Source: Caulobacter radicis
GTDB lineage: Bacteria > Pseudomonadota > Alphaproteobacteria > Caulobacterales > Caulobacteraceae
Direction of reading: 5' to 3'
Assembly: GCF_003094615.1 (NCBI RefSeq)
Contig: NZ_QDKO01000016.1
Coordinates: forward strand, 28,136 to 92,135
Length of the DNA stretch: 64,000 nt
Shown here piece after piece: positions 9,137 through 17,739 of this stretch. A program made the translations under genes and the position numbers. Position 1 is the stretch's first letter. Every line of letters begins with the position of its first letter. The notes beneath the pieces are model-generated. The model did no database searches and was not told the DNA's origin. It saw only the letters and a program-made list of their open reading frames with translations.

Positions 9137-10243
9137 CTATCGAATAACCCGAGCCCCGGCGCCCTTCACCAGGGCCTCGACCTCCTTCAGGCGCACCATC
9201 GAGGTGTCGCCCGGGGTGGTCATGGCCAGGGCCGCGTGAGCCGCGCCGTAATCGACGGCGGCCTGGGGACCCAGGTTCTCCATCAGGGCGTAGGCCAGGC
9301 CCGAGGCGAAGCCGTCGCCGCCGCCGATGCGGTCGTAGATGGCCAGGCCGTCGCGCATCGGGGCCTCATAGAAGGCCCCGCCGGCCCACAGGATGGCGCC
9401 GAAGTCGTTGACGCTGGCCGAGCGCACGGCCCGCAGGGTGGTGGCCAGGACCTTCAGGTTCGGGAAGGCCTTCACCGCCTGCGGGGCCAGGGTCTTGAAG
9501 TTGGCCGGATCGGTGGGTTCGAGCCCCTTCACCAACCCGTCGATCTCCATGCCCAGGCACACCACGAAGTCATGATCGTTGCCGATCATCACGTCGGTCA
9601 TGGCGGCGATCTTGCGGTTCAGGGCCTGGGCGGCGTCGAGGCCGCCGCGGTCTTTCCACAGCGAGGCGCGGTAGTTCTGGTCGAAGCTGACGATGACGCC
9701 GTGCTTCTTGGCGACCTCAAGGGCCTCCAGAACCACCTCGGCGGTGTTGGAGGCCAGGGCCGTGAACACGCCGCCGGTGTGGAACCAGCGCACGCCTTCC
9801 TCGCCGAACAGCCGCTCCCAGTCGATCTCGCCGGGACGCAGCTGCGAGGCCGCCGAGTTGGCGCGATCGGAGACGCCAAGGGCCGGACGCACGCCGAAGC
9901 CGCGCTCGGTGAAGTTCAGGCCGACCCGGGTGTTGCGGCCCAGGCCGTCGAACTCGCGCCAGACCACGTGGCTTATGTCCACGCCGCCCTGGCCGATCAG
10001 GTCCTGGACCAGCCAGCCCAGGTCGCTGTCGGGCAGGGCCGTGGCGACGGTGGCGCGCTTGCCCCAGCACTTGCTCATGCCGCGGGCGAAGTTGTATTCG
10101 CCGCCGCCTTCCCAGACCTGGAACTGGCGGGCGTTGCGCACCCGCCCGTCGCCGGGATCGAGCCTCAGCATCACCTCGCCGAGGGCCGCGCAGTCCCAGC
10201 GGGTCTCCGACGCCGGGCGAAGCTTAAGGATCGGGTCGCTCAT
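9137..10243 (-). CDS. kdgK: 2-dehydro-3-deoxygluconate (KDG) kinase
   Basis: This 368-residue PfkB-family sugar kinase starts at MSDPILKLRP. It carries an N-terminal substrate-binding stretch with GGGEYNFARG and a C-terminal RIGGGDGFASGLAYAL, the PfkB signature with the catalytic Asp. KDG kinase phosphorylates 2-keto-3-deoxygluconate with ATP to give KDPG, the substrate of the upstream aldolase. Its ATG overlaps the TGA of eda (ATGA at 10240-10243), so translation is coupled in one operon. The substrate call rests on the family plus the neighbouring eda, uxaA and kdu genes. A different keto-sugar kinase is possible but less likely. Confidence 0.88.
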   Translation of the reverse strand: MSDPILKLRPASETRWDCAALGEVMLRLDPGDGRVRNARQFQVWEGGGEYNFARGMSKCWGKRATVATALPDSDLGWLVQDLIGQGGVDISHVVWREFDGLGRNTRVGLNFTERGFGVRPALGVSDRANSAASQLRPGEIDWERLFGEEGVRWFHTGGVFTALASNTAEVVLEALEVAKKHGVIVSFDQNYRASLWKDRGGLDAAQALNRKIAAMTDVMIGNDHDFVVCLGMEIDGLVKGLEPTDPANFKTLAPQAVKAFPNLKVLATTLRAVRSASVNDFGAILWAGGAFYEAPMRDGLAIYDRIGGGDGFASGLAYALMENLGPQAAVDYGAAHAALAMTTPGDTSMVRLKEVEALVKGAGARVIR

Positions 10244-10917
10244 CAGGCCTTGCCGCGCACCTTGGCGATCAGGTCGACCGTCTCGCGCACCTTCTTGGAG
10301 ATGCCGGCGTAGTCCTTGGCGTCGAGGGCTTCCTGGGTGATCAGCTTGGAACCCATGCCGGCGGCGACGATGCCCGCGCCGAACCACTTCTTGATCGAGG
10401 CCTCGTCCGGATCGACGCCGCCCGTCGGCATGATCTTGGTCCAGGGCATCGGGCCCATGACGGCCTTGATGAAGTCCGGGCCGCCGACCGACGAGCCGGG
10501 GAACACCTTGACGATCTCGCAGCCCAGTTCCTGGGCGTAGGAGATCTCGGTCGCCGAGCCGCAGCCGGGGCTGTAGGGGATCATGCGGCGGTTGCAGAGC
10601 TTGGCCACGTCGGCGTTGACGATCGGGCTGACCATGAACTTGGCGCCGTTGGCGATGTAGAGGCCGGCGGTCGGCGCATCGACGATCGAGCCGACGCCCA
10701 TAATCACGCGCGGATCGGCCGAGGCGAAGTGCTTGGTGACTTCGTAGAAGACGTTCGCGGCGAAATCGCCGCGGTTGGTGAACTCGATGCAGGGCGCGCC
10801 GCCGTCGGCGCAGGCCTGGATGACGTTCTTACAGATCTCGACGTCCGGGTGGTAGAACACCGGCACCACGCCTTGGGTCTCAAGGGCCTGCAGCACCGCC
10901 ATACGGTTCTTCAGCAT
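10243..10917 (-). CDS. eda: KDPG aldolase
   Basis: This is a 224-residue class I aldolase of the KDPG/KHG family. The Schiff-base lysine lies in IVKVFPGS, and the phosphate-binding strand is KIMPTGGV. It splits KDPG into pyruvate and glyceraldehyde 3-phosphate, the last step of hexuronate catabolism and of the Entner-Doudoroff route. It is the first gene of an eda-kdgK operon. Two copies of the cluster operator lie 312-360 bp upstream of its ATG, which implies control by the LacI-type regulator. The genome may hold another eda paired with edd, so this copy could be the uronate-specific one. Confidence 0.92.
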   Translation of the reverse strand: MLKNRMAVLQALETQGVVPVFYHPDVEICKNVIQACADGGAPCIEFTNRGDFAANVFYEVTKHFASADPRVIMGVGSIVDAPTAGLYIANGAKFMVSPIVNADVAKLCNRRMIPYSPGCGSATEISYAQELGCEIVKVFPGSSVGGPDFIKAVMGPMPWTKIMPTGGVDPDEASIKKWFGAGIVAAGMGSKLITQEALDAKDYAGISKKVRETVDLIAKVRGKA

Positions 10918-11130
10918 TCTCGTACTCCTCCCGGAAAGGGCCGTTCTTGCGCGAGGCGCCGCCGTGGCGCGCCGCGCGTGGAAGATCTGTTCGGGCGATC
11001 CCTTAGCCCGCGCGCGCGACTTGCGCCACAGGGCGTGGCTGCCGCCGCGTCACTTTCCGCGAGCCCCCCGCCCCCGGCGAAATAAAGGGCGCCGAGCCAA
11101 GGCCCGGCGCGCACCCCAAGGTAAAATGAA

Positions 11131-11156
11131 GGGCGTCGAGCTAAAGCTCGACGCCC
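11131..11156 (-). terminator. Strong hairpin between ppc and eda
   Basis: A perfect 12-bp inverted repeat GGGCGTCGAGCT/AGCTCGACGCCC has a very short loop. On the minus strand it is followed by TTCATTTTAC. It could terminate ppc transcripts. It lies downstream of the operators, so if the regulated promoter is at the operators the hairpin would be inside the eda leader, as an attenuator or a terminator that must be passed. Confidence 0.5.
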
Positions 11157-11228
11157 TGGAAAAGTTTGCGCAGGAGCGAACTCAAAGAGCCGCAGGACGC
11201 CGGATCGGGGGAGCCGACCCAAAACGTC

Positions 11229-11244
11229 GTGACACCGGTAGCAA
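11229..11244. promoter_or_regulatory. Hexuronate operator O1 at the eda-kdgK promoter
   Basis: GTGACACCGGTAGCAA is a partial palindrome centred on ACCGGT. The same pattern occurs at 11262, 17690 and 18916, each upstream of a hexuronate gene. LacI-type regulators bind even palindromes with a central CG, so the LacI gene at 17740-18822 is the likely binder. This half is less symmetric than O2. Confidence 0.6.
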
Positions 11245-11261
11245 CAAGAGCTCGGCTCGTT

Positions 11262-11277
11262 TTGTCACCGGTGTCAT
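11262..11277. promoter_or_regulatory. Hexuronate operator O2 at the eda-kdgK promoter
   Basis: TTGTCACCGGTGTCAT is an even palindrome on ACCGGT. Its centre is 33 bp from that of O1, about three helical turns. The same helical face would suit cooperative binding of two dimers or a tetramer. Confidence 0.65.
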
Positions 11278-11392
11278 AGACAGATAAGCGCAGTTTCGGC
11301 ATTTGAGCAAGCCTGTAGAAAACGCAGGTTCCCGAGCGTCGCGTTTTTGACGGGCGCGCGGATTCATCCCGCGTGCCCTGCTCAAGTCGGGA

Positions 11393-14125
11393 TCAGCCAG
11401 TGTTGCGCAGGCCGGCCGCGATACCGGCCACGGTCAACTGGATGGCCAGGCGCACGTCCTCGGCCTGCTCGCCGCCGCGACGGCGGGCCAGCAGCTCCAG
11501 TTGCAGGTGGTTCAGCGGATCGACCGAGTGGCCGGCCAGGGCCACCGACTCGGCCAGCTCCGGCTGGTTGTCGAGCAGGCTGGCGCCGCCGCGGATGGCC
11601 AGGGCGATGCTCTGGGCCGCGTCGTGCTCGCGCTTGATGGTGTCGAAGATCCGCTGGGCGTTCTCCTGGTCGGGCGACAGGGCCACGTAACGGGCGGCGA
11701 TGCCCATGTGGCTCTGGGCCAGGGCCAGCTCCATGTTCGACAGCAGCGAGGCGAAGAAGTCGAAGTCGCCGGCAAGGTCCTGCAGCTGGCCCGTCGACAG
11801 GCCCGCGCGCTCGACGCCCGAGGCGAAGCCGTACCAGCCCGGCAGCATGAAGCGGGCCTGCGACCACGAGAACACCCACGGGATTGCCCGCAGGTCCTCG
11901 ATCTTGCGGCTGGCGGTGCGCGACGCGGGGCGGCTGCCGATGTTCAGGCCGACGATCTCGCCGATCGGGGTGGCCGACCAGAAGAAGTCCTCGAAGGCCG
12001 GATCATCATAGACCAGCGCGCGGTAGCCCTCGAACGAGGCCTGGGCCAGGGCGGTCATCGCGGTCTCGACCTTGGGATCGGGGCGATTGACGTCGCGCTG
12101 GCTGGACTGAACCACGGCGGCGGCCAGGCCGTCGAGGTTGCGGCGGGCCGTGGGTTGGTCGCCGAAGCGGCGGGCGATCATCTCGCCCTGCTCGGTCATG
12201 CGGATGCGGCCCTGGACGGTGCCGGCCGGCTGGGCCAGCACGGCCTCGGCGGCCGGACCACCACCGCGCCCGACGCTGCCGCCGCGACCGTGGAACAGCT
12301 GGATGCCGACGCCCATGCGGTCGGCCTCGAACGCCAGGGCCGAGGCCCCACGCGCCACGCCCCGACGCGAGGCGACATAGCCGCCGTCCTTGTTGCTGTC
12401 GGAGTAGCCGAGCATGATCTCCTGCACCGGCCGGTCGCCCAGGATGGTGCGGCTGATCGGCAGCTCAAGCCACTGGCGCAGCACGCGCGGGCCGTTCTCC
12501 AGGTCCTCGATGGTCTCGAACAGCGGGGCGATCTTCAGCGACGAGCGCGGCGCCGCCCCGCCCCAGACCAGGCCGACCTGCTTGAGCAGAACCAGCGGCT
12601 CGAGGATGTCCGACAGGGTCGCGGATTTGGAGATGATGTAGGCGCCGATGCAGGCGTGGCCGTAGTCGCGCACGGCCTGGGCGGCCGCTTCCATCGTGGC
12701 CAGTTCCTTGGCCGTCTCCTCGCCATAGGCGGTGAACGGCGAGACCAGGGGCCTCTGGTGCGAAAGCTCCTCGATCAGCAGCTTGGAGCGGGCCTCCTCG
12801 TCGAGGTCGAGGTAGCGCACGCCCGAGCCCGAGCGTTGATAGAGCTCGTGGATGGTGCGCTCGTGGACATCGGCGTTCTGGCGCAGGTCCAGGCTCATCA
12901 AGTGGAAGCCGCAGGCCCTGGCGACGGCCACCAGGGTGCGCAGCGAGGCGCCGACCAGACGCTCGCCGCCGTTGGCTTCCAGCGACTCGATGATGATCTG
13001 CAGGTCGGCGACGAAGGCGTCGGGGTGGGCGTAGGGCGCAACGTCCGTGCGGCTGGTGGCGTAGGCCACCCACTGGCCGGTCAGCTTCTGCGACACGGCG
13101 GTGAGGCGGTCGAAGATCAGCTCCAGGGCCAGGCGATAGGGCTCGTCCAGGCGATGCACCGACGGGTCCTTGGCCTGGGAGGCCAGGGCCAGCAGTTCGT
13201 CGGAGACGGGGGTGTAGGCGGTCGAGACGGCGAGGTTCGACCACAGCTTGCGCACCTCGCCGGCGTACCAGTCGAGGATCACCCGCGACTGCGACGAGAG
13301 GGCCAGCTTCAGGGTGTCGCCGTTGACGCCGGGGTGGCCGTCGCGGTCGCCGCCCAGCCACGAGCCCATCTTCAGGAGCGGCGCGATATGGCCATGGCTG
13401 CCGATCTTGCCCGACCATTCCTCGTAGAGATCGACCATGGCCGGCAGGATCGAGGTGCGGACGATCGACAGGGCGTTGCGGATCTCGTCCTTCACGGTGA
13501 TCCGCTCGGGGCGATAGAGGCGCGTGCGCCACATCAGGGCGATCTCGCGGAACAGGCGCTCGCGGATGTCGGCTTCCAGGTCGGCCGGCAGGTGATGGCG
13601 GCGCAGGGTCATCAGGCGCGAGATCTCGGTCTCGCGGTCGACCATGCTGCGGCGGCGCACTTCGGTCGGGTGGGCGGTCAGCACCGGCACCACGTTCATG
13701 GCGGCGAAGATCTTGGCGAGTTCCGCGTCGGTCTTGCCCGAGGCCTTCAGGGCCGCGACGGCGTCGACCAGGGTGCGGGCGCGCTCGTCGCCGGGACGGG
13801 CGTCGGCCTCGGCGTGGCGGCGGCGGCCGGCGACGTCTTCGCCGATATTGGCCAGCAGCGAGTGGCTGGCGAAAGCCCGCGCCAGGAACACGGCCTGGTC
13901 GTTGGAGAGATCGGCGAACAGGTGGTCGAGGCCGGGCGCCTCGCCCTCGGCGGTCTCATGCGCGGCGGCCTTGCGGGCCTTGCTGACCAGGCCGGCGGCC
14001 TCCTCCCCTTCCAGATAGCCGATGGCCTCGATCAGCAGGTCGCCGAGCAGGTTGGCGTTCTGCCGGACATCACGGCTGGTGGGACGGCTGGCGCCGAGGG
14101 AGAGGGCCGAGTCGCGCATGCGCAT
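11393..14125 (-). CDS. ppc: Phosphoenolpyruvate carboxylase
   Basis: This 910-residue protein has the size and motifs of bacterial PEP carboxylase. VLTAHPTEVRRRS holds the first catalytic histidine, a central region has FHGRGGSVGRGGGP, and GYSDSNKDGGYVASR is the glycine-rich catalytic motif. The C terminus LRNTG is the conserved end of the enzyme. It adds bicarbonate to PEP to make oxaloacetate, refilling the TCA cycle in the cytosol. It lies between the eda-kdgK and uxaC-kduI-kduD units but has no operator copy of its own near its start, so co-regulation is not indicated. The start is ATG 14125, with a second in-frame ATG at 14119. Confidence 0.97.
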   Translation of the reverse strand: MRMRDSALSLGASRPTSRDVRQNANLLGDLLIEAIGYLEGEEAAGLVSKARKAAAHETAEGEAPGLDHLFADLSNDQAVFLARAFASHSLLANIGEDVAGRRRHAEADARPGDERARTLVDAVAALKASGKTDAELAKIFAAMNVVPVLTAHPTEVRRRSMVDRETEISRLMTLRRHHLPADLEADIRERLFREIALMWRTRLYRPERITVKDEIRNALSIVRTSILPAMVDLYEEWSGKIGSHGHIAPLLKMGSWLGGDRDGHPGVNGDTLKLALSSQSRVILDWYAGEVRKLWSNLAVSTAYTPVSDELLALASQAKDPSVHRLDEPYRLALELIFDRLTAVSQKLTGQWVAYATSRTDVAPYAHPDAFVADLQIIIESLEANGGERLVGASLRTLVAVARACGFHLMSLDLRQNADVHERTIHELYQRSGSGVRYLDLDEEARSKLLIEELSHQRPLVSPFTAYGEETAKELATMEAAAQAVRDYGHACIGAYIISKSATLSDILEPLVLLKQVGLVWGGAAPRSSLKIAPLFETIEDLENGPRVLRQWLELPISRTILGDRPVQEIMLGYSDSNKDGGYVASRRGVARGASALAFEADRMGVGIQLFHGRGGSVGRGGGPAAEAVLAQPAGTVQGRIRMTEQGEMIARRFGDQPTARRNLDGLAAAVVQSSQRDVNRPDPKVETAMTALAQASFEGYRALVYDDPAFEDFFWSATPIGEIVGLNIGSRPASRTASRKIEDLRAIPWVFSWSQARFMLPGWYGFASGVERAGLSTGQLQDLAGDFDFFASLLSNMELALAQSHMGIAARYVALSPDQENAQRIFDTIKREHDAAQSIALAIRGGASLLDNQPELAESVALAGHSVDPLNHLQLELLARRRGGEQAEDVRLAIQLTVAGIAAGLRNTG

Positions 14126-14341
14126 GCTCCATCACCGCCATCAGGGAGAACGGCGGATCGTCGGGACTGTAAGAACAGATCTAACGGTTCTCGCGTTCAG
14201 CCCGGCCCGGTCGAACGCTGTGCGGGCTCTAGCGCCCTTCTTCGCCTTGGGGAAGCGGGGCGATGCGATGGTTGCGCTACCATCGTTCAGCGGCGCGCAT
14301 TTTGTGCGTGGTCGAGCGTGATCGCGCCCCGGAAACGAAAA

Positions 14342-14369
14342 ATCCCCGCGAAGTCGCCTTCGCGGGGAT
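14342..14369 (-). terminator. Terminator after kduD
   Basis: A 12-bp stem ATCCCCGCGAAG/CTTCGCGGGGAT with a four-base loop is followed on the minus strand by a T run (A run at 14338-14341). It ends the uxaC-kduI-kduD unit. Between it and the ppc start (14126-14341) no gene is seen. That stretch should hold the ppc promoter. Confidence 0.85.
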
Positions 14370-14401
14370 CCAACGCTCGGCAGGCCCGAAGACCTGGAGA
14401 C

Positions 14402-15160
14402 TTAGCGGGCCAGCCAGCCGCCATCGACCGGCAGGGTCACGCCCTGCACGTAGTCGGCCGCCGACGAGGCCAGGAACACGGCGGCGCCGCCGAGGTCTTC
14501 CGGACGGCCCCAGCGGCCGGCCGGGATGCGGGCCAGGATCGAGGCGTTGCGGTCGGCGTCGGCGCGCAGGGCCTCGGTGTTGTTGGTGTCGAAGTAGCCC
14601 GGCGCGATGGCGTTGACGTTGATGCCCTTGGTCGCCCACTCGTTGGCCAGGATCTTGGTCAGGCCGGCCAGGCCCGACTTGGCGGCCGTGTACGACGGCA
14701 CGCGGATGCCGCCCTGGAACGACAGCAGGCTGGCGATGTTGATCACCTTGGCGCCGGTCCCTTGCGCCAGGGCCTGCTTGGCGAAGGCCTGGGTCAGGAA
14801 GAAGACGACCTTGAGGTTGGTGTCGATCACCGCGTCCCAGTCGGCTTCCGAGAATTCGATCGAGTCGGCGCGGCGGATGATGCCGGCGTTGTTCACGAGA
14901 ATGTCGACCTTGCCGAGGGCGGCGACGGTTTCGTCGATCACGCGCTGCACGGGCTCGGTGGTCGAGAAGTCGGCCTTGATCGACACGAACTTGCGGCCCA
15001 GCGCCTCGACGGCGGCCTTGGTCTCGGTCGGTTCGCTGCGGCCGGCGGCGGCGATGTCGGCGCCGGCTTGAGCGAGCGCGATGGCGATCCCCTGCCCGAT
15101 GCCGGTGTTGGCGCCGGTGACGAGCGCGACCTTGCCTTCGAGGCTGAACGGATTGGCCAT
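14402..15160 (-). CDS. kduD: SDR oxidoreductase, KduD type
   Basis: This 252-residue short-chain dehydrogenase has the cofactor motif TGANTGIGQG, the NNAG strand, a catalytic YTAAK and the end motif PVDGGWLAR. Similarity and position next to kduI point to 2-dehydro-3-deoxy-D-gluconate 5-dehydrogenase, which interconverts the 2,5-diketo sugar acid and KDG with NAD(H). The ATG at 15160 begins MANPFSLEGK. The frame runs on upstream through a repeat element, so longer starts are not used. No dedicated tagaturonate or fructuronate reductase is in the window, so this enzyme might cover that step, as suggested for E. coli KduD. Confidence 0.85.
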   Translation of the reverse strand: MANPFSLEGKVALVTGANTGIGQGIAIALAQAGADIAAAGRSEPTETKAAVEALGRKFVSIKADFSTTEPVQRVIDETVAALGKVDILVNNAGIIRRADSIEFSEADWDAVIDTNLKVVFFLTQAFAKQALAQGTGAKVINIASLLSFQGGIRVPSYTAAKSGLAGLTKILANEWATKGINVNAIAPGYFDTNNTEALRADADRNASILARIPAGRWGRPEDLGGAAVFLASSAADYVQGVTLPVDGGWLAR

Positions 15161-15190
15161 GATGCTTAGTTTCCTGAATCCCAATTGCTT

Positions 15191-15280
15191 CATCCCGGCG
15201 GCCCGAAAGCCGCGCGGGACCCGGGGACGACGTCGCGCCTCCGGGTCCCGGCTCTTACGCTCCACTTCGGCCGGGATGAC
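15191..15280. repeat. Dispersed repeat, family B, short copy
   Basis: The ends CATCCCGGC and GCCGGGATGA flank GGGACCCGGGG and its partner CCGGGTCCCGG. The same design occurs in longer form at 32682-32822 and 42061-42197. It separates kduI from kduD and could fold in the transcript, altering kduD expression relative to kduI. Confidence 0.65.
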
Positions 15281-15311
15281 AACCGAAGCAAAACTGGAAG
15301 GGGCTTTGGCC

Positions 15312-16154
15312 CTACTTCAGCTGGCAGATGTCCAGCACGTTCATGTCGGTGTAGTCGAGGTTCTCGCCGCCCATCGCCCAGATGAAGGTGTAGTTGGCGG
15401 TGCCCGAACCCATGTGGATCGACCACGGCGGGCTCATGACGGCCTCTTCGTTGGCGATCACGATGTGACGCATCTCGTCCGGCTCGCCCATGTAGTGGAA
15501 CACGCGGTCGTTCTCGCCCAGGCCGAAGTAGAAGTAGGCTTCCGAACGACGGTCGTGCAGGTGGGGCGGCATGGTGTTCCAGACGCTGCCCGGCTTCAGG
15601 ACGGTCATGCCCAGCAGCAGCTGAGCCGACTTGCAGGTGGTCGGGACGATGTACTGGTAGATCGTGCGCTCGTTGCTGGTCTCGAGAGCGCCGCGCTCCA
15701 GCGGGATGGCGTCGGCGAACGCCAGCTTCTTGGTTTCGAACGAAGCGTGGGCCGGCAGGCTGACCAGGTAGAAGCGAGCAGCTTCGCCGTTCACGCCTTC
15801 GAAGGTCACGTCCTTGGCGCCCATGGTGACGTACAGGCCGTCACGCGGAACGATGTCGTAGACGACGCCGTCGACGGTGATCTTGCCGGTGGTCTCGCCG
15901 ACATTGATCACGCCCAGCTCGCGGCGCTCCAGGAAGGGGTGGCCGGCGGCCGAGGCGGGCTCGGTCTGGTCGGGCAGCTTCACGGCGGTCGAGGCGACGA
16001 CGCCGCCGACCACGAAGCGTTCGGCGTGGTTGTAGTTCAGGACGATCTCGCCTTCGACGAAGAGGTCCTGCATCAGGTAGCGGTCGCGCAGGTCGTCGTT
16101 GCTGACGGCGAACATCATGTCCGGATGGGTGGCGTGGTAGGTCTTGGCGAACAT
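15312..16154 (-). CDS. kduI: 4-deoxy-L-threo-5-hexosulose-uronate ketol-isomerase
   Basis: This 280-residue cupin-type isomerase matches KduI over its whole length. It has an N-terminal [15 protein letters not shown], and a metal-binding cluster in [16 protein letters not shown] that supplies two histidines and a glutamate for zinc. Further on are SPPWSIHMG and the WAMGGEN end. KduI isomerises the unsaturated product of pectin-derived digalacturonate breakdown to the diketo acid used by KduD. It lies 25 bp downstream of uxaC in the same unit. Its presence implies growth on pectin oligomers as well as on free uronates. Confidence 0.95.
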   Translation of the reverse strand: MFAKTYHATHPDMMFAVSNDDLRDRYLMQDLFVEGEIVLNYNHAERFVVGGVVASTAVKLPDQTEPASAAGHPFLERRELGVINVGETTGKITVDGVVYDIVPRDGLYVTMGAKDVTFEGVNGEAARFYLVSLPAHASFETKKLAFADAIPLERGALETSNERTIYQYIVPTTCKSAQLLLGMTVLKPGSVWNTMPPHLHDRRSEAYFYFGLGENDRVFHYMGEPDEMRHIVIANEEAVMSPPWSIHMGSGTANYTFIWAMGGENLDYTDMNVLDICQLK

Positions 16155-16179
16155 CGAGTTTACTCCGGAAGTGGTGTTC

Positions 16180-17634
16180 TTATTCGGCAGCGAGCGCCGG
16201 GGCCGGTAGCGGCCGCGGCTGATCGAGCTTGTAGGCCTTCTTAGGCAGATTGTACGTCAGGTCTACGATGAGCTCCTGAGCTTCCACCAAATCCATGCGG
16301 TGCTCGCTCACCATGCGCGCCAGGAAGGCGCTGTCGACGCGGCGAGCGACATCGTGGCGGGCGGGAATCGACAGGAAGGCGCGGGTGTCGTCGTTGAAGC
16401 CGACGGTGTTGTAGAAGCCGGCGGTCTCGGTGACCTGCTCGCGGAAGCGCATCATGCCTTCCGGGCTGTCGTGGAACCACCACGAGGGACCCAGCTTCAG
16501 CACCGGATAGTGGCCGGCCAGCGGGGCCAGCTCGCGGCTGTAGGTTGTCTCGTCCAGGGTGAACAGGATCACCGACAGGCGCTTGTCGTTGCCCAGGCGA
16601 GTCAGCAGCGGCTTCAGCGCATCGACATATTCCGTGCGCATCGGAATGTCGGCGCCCTTGTCGCGGCCGTGCGATTCCAGCAGGCCCACATTGTGGTTGC
16701 GGTGCGAGCCGGGGTGGATCTGCATCACCAGGCCGTCCTCGAGGCTCATCTTGGCCATCTCGGTCAGCATCTGGGCGCGGAACAGTTCGGCCTTCTCCGG
16801 CGTGACGTTCCCCTTCACCAGATCGGCGAACAGGGCCTCGGATTCGACGTCGCTCAGGTCGGCGGTGGCGGCGGTCGGGTGACCGTGGTCGGACGAGGTG
16901 GCGCCGGCCTCGATGAAGGCCTTGCGGCGGATGCGGTGGGCTTCGAGATAGCCCTTCCAGCTGTAGACGTCCTGGCCCGAGATCTCGGCGAAGCGCTCGA
17001 ACGCGCGCGGGCTGCGCTCGTCCTCGAAGTCGATGACCGCGTCGGGGCGATAGGCGGTGATGACGTGGCCGCCCCAGCCGCTCTCACGGATGGCCTTGTG
17101 GTGCTTCAGCGGATCGTGCGGGCCCTCGGTGGTGGCCAGGGTCTCGATATTGAAGCGGTCGAACAGGGCGCGCGGACGGAAGGCGTCGGTGGCCAGGGCC
17201 TCGTTGATGCCGTCGAAATAGGCGTCGGCGTTGTCCTCGCCGAGGAACTCGGTGAAGCCGAACACCTTGCTGAACACGTGGTTCAGCCAGATCCACGACG
17301 GCGTGCCGCGGAAGAGGTGGAAGTTCTGGGCGAACAGCTTCCAGGCCGCGCGCGGATCGGTGGCCGGCACGCCCGACTTGCGCGGCACCTTCAGGTCGTC
17401 CAGCGCCACGCCCTGGCTGTAGAGCATGCGAAAGACGTAGTGGTCGGGCGCCAGCAGCAGGTCGGTGGCGTCGCGGAACGGCTCGTTGGTGGCGAACCAG
17501 GCCGGGTCGGTGTGGCCGTGTGGGCTGATGATCGGCAGGGCCGCGACCGTCGAATAGAGCTCACGGGCGATGCCGCGGACGGTGGGATCGGCCGGGAACA
17601 GGCGATCGTCGTGCAAAATCAGGGGCCGGGCCAT
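16180..17634 (-). CDS. uxaC: Glucuronate (uronate) isomerase
   Basis: This 484-residue TIM-barrel isomerase of the amidohydrolase superfamily has the N-terminal metal motif [12 protein letters not shown] and the conserved TWIWLNH-like stretch SWIWLNHVF. The late motif [14 protein letters not shown] is typical of UxaC. It converts D-glucuronate to D-fructuronate and D-galacturonate to D-tagaturonate. As the first gene of uxaC-kduI-kduD, it has an ACCGGT operator 56 bp upstream of its ATG. Confidence 0.95.
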   Translation of the reverse strand: MARPLILHDDRLFPADPTVRGIARELYSTVAALPIISPHGHTDPAWFATNEPFRDATDLLLAPDHYVFRMLYSQGVALDDLKVPRKSGVPATDPRAAWKLFAQNFHLFRGTPSWIWLNHVFSKVFGFTEFLGEDNADAYFDGINEALATDAFRPRALFDRFNIETLATTEGPHDPLKHHKAIRESGWGGHVITAYRPDAVIDFEDERSPRAFERFAEISGQDVYSWKGYLEAHRIRRKAFIEAGATSSDHGHPTAATADLSDVESEALFADLVKGNVTPEKAELFRAQMLTEMAKMSLEDGLVMQIHPGSHRNHNVGLLESHGRDKGADIPMRTEYVDALKPLLTRLGNDKRLSVILFTLDETTYSRELAPLAGHYPVLKLGPSWWFHDSPEGMMRFREQVTETAGFYNTVGFNDDTRAFLSIPARHDVARRVDSAFLARMVSEHRMDLVEAQELIVDLTYNLPKKAYKLDQPRPLPAPALAAE

Positions 17635-17689
17635 GGCGTGTCTCCTCGTCCCTTCGCCGGCGGCTGCTAACTGGCCGCTTCGTGGCGCT

Positions 17690-17705
17690 TGGTAACCGGT
17701 GTCAA
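17690..17705. promoter_or_regulatory. Hexuronate operator O3 upstream of uxaC
   Basis: TGGTAACCGGTGTCAA is centred on ACCGGT, between the lacI stop and the uxaC start. The right half GGTGTCAA is the best half-site in the set. The position fits repression of the uxaC promoter. Confidence 0.68.
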
Positions 17706-17739
17706 AGTTCGGTGCAAGGTGCAGGGCGCGGCGCGCACC

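Larger units (their letters stand above)
10918..11392. other. 475-bp intergenic region, eda promoter and leader
   Basis: No convincing gene is present. Going down the minus strand towards eda, the region holds two operator sites (11262-11277 and 11229-11244), then a perfect hairpin (11131-11156), then about 210 bp of GC-rich DNA before eda. A short frame at 10964-11287 on the plus strand has no start signal or protein-like composition. Confidence 0.6.

Noticed and set aside
10964..11287. Plus-strand small gene in the eda upstream region
   Set aside because: It has no Shine-Dalgarno and an Arg-rich shadow-like translation, and it covers two operator sites and a hairpin.
11501..15169. 1222-codon open frame on the plus strand across ppc and kduD
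   Set aside because: It spans two well-supported minus-strand genes and a terminator, and the translation is compositionally odd.
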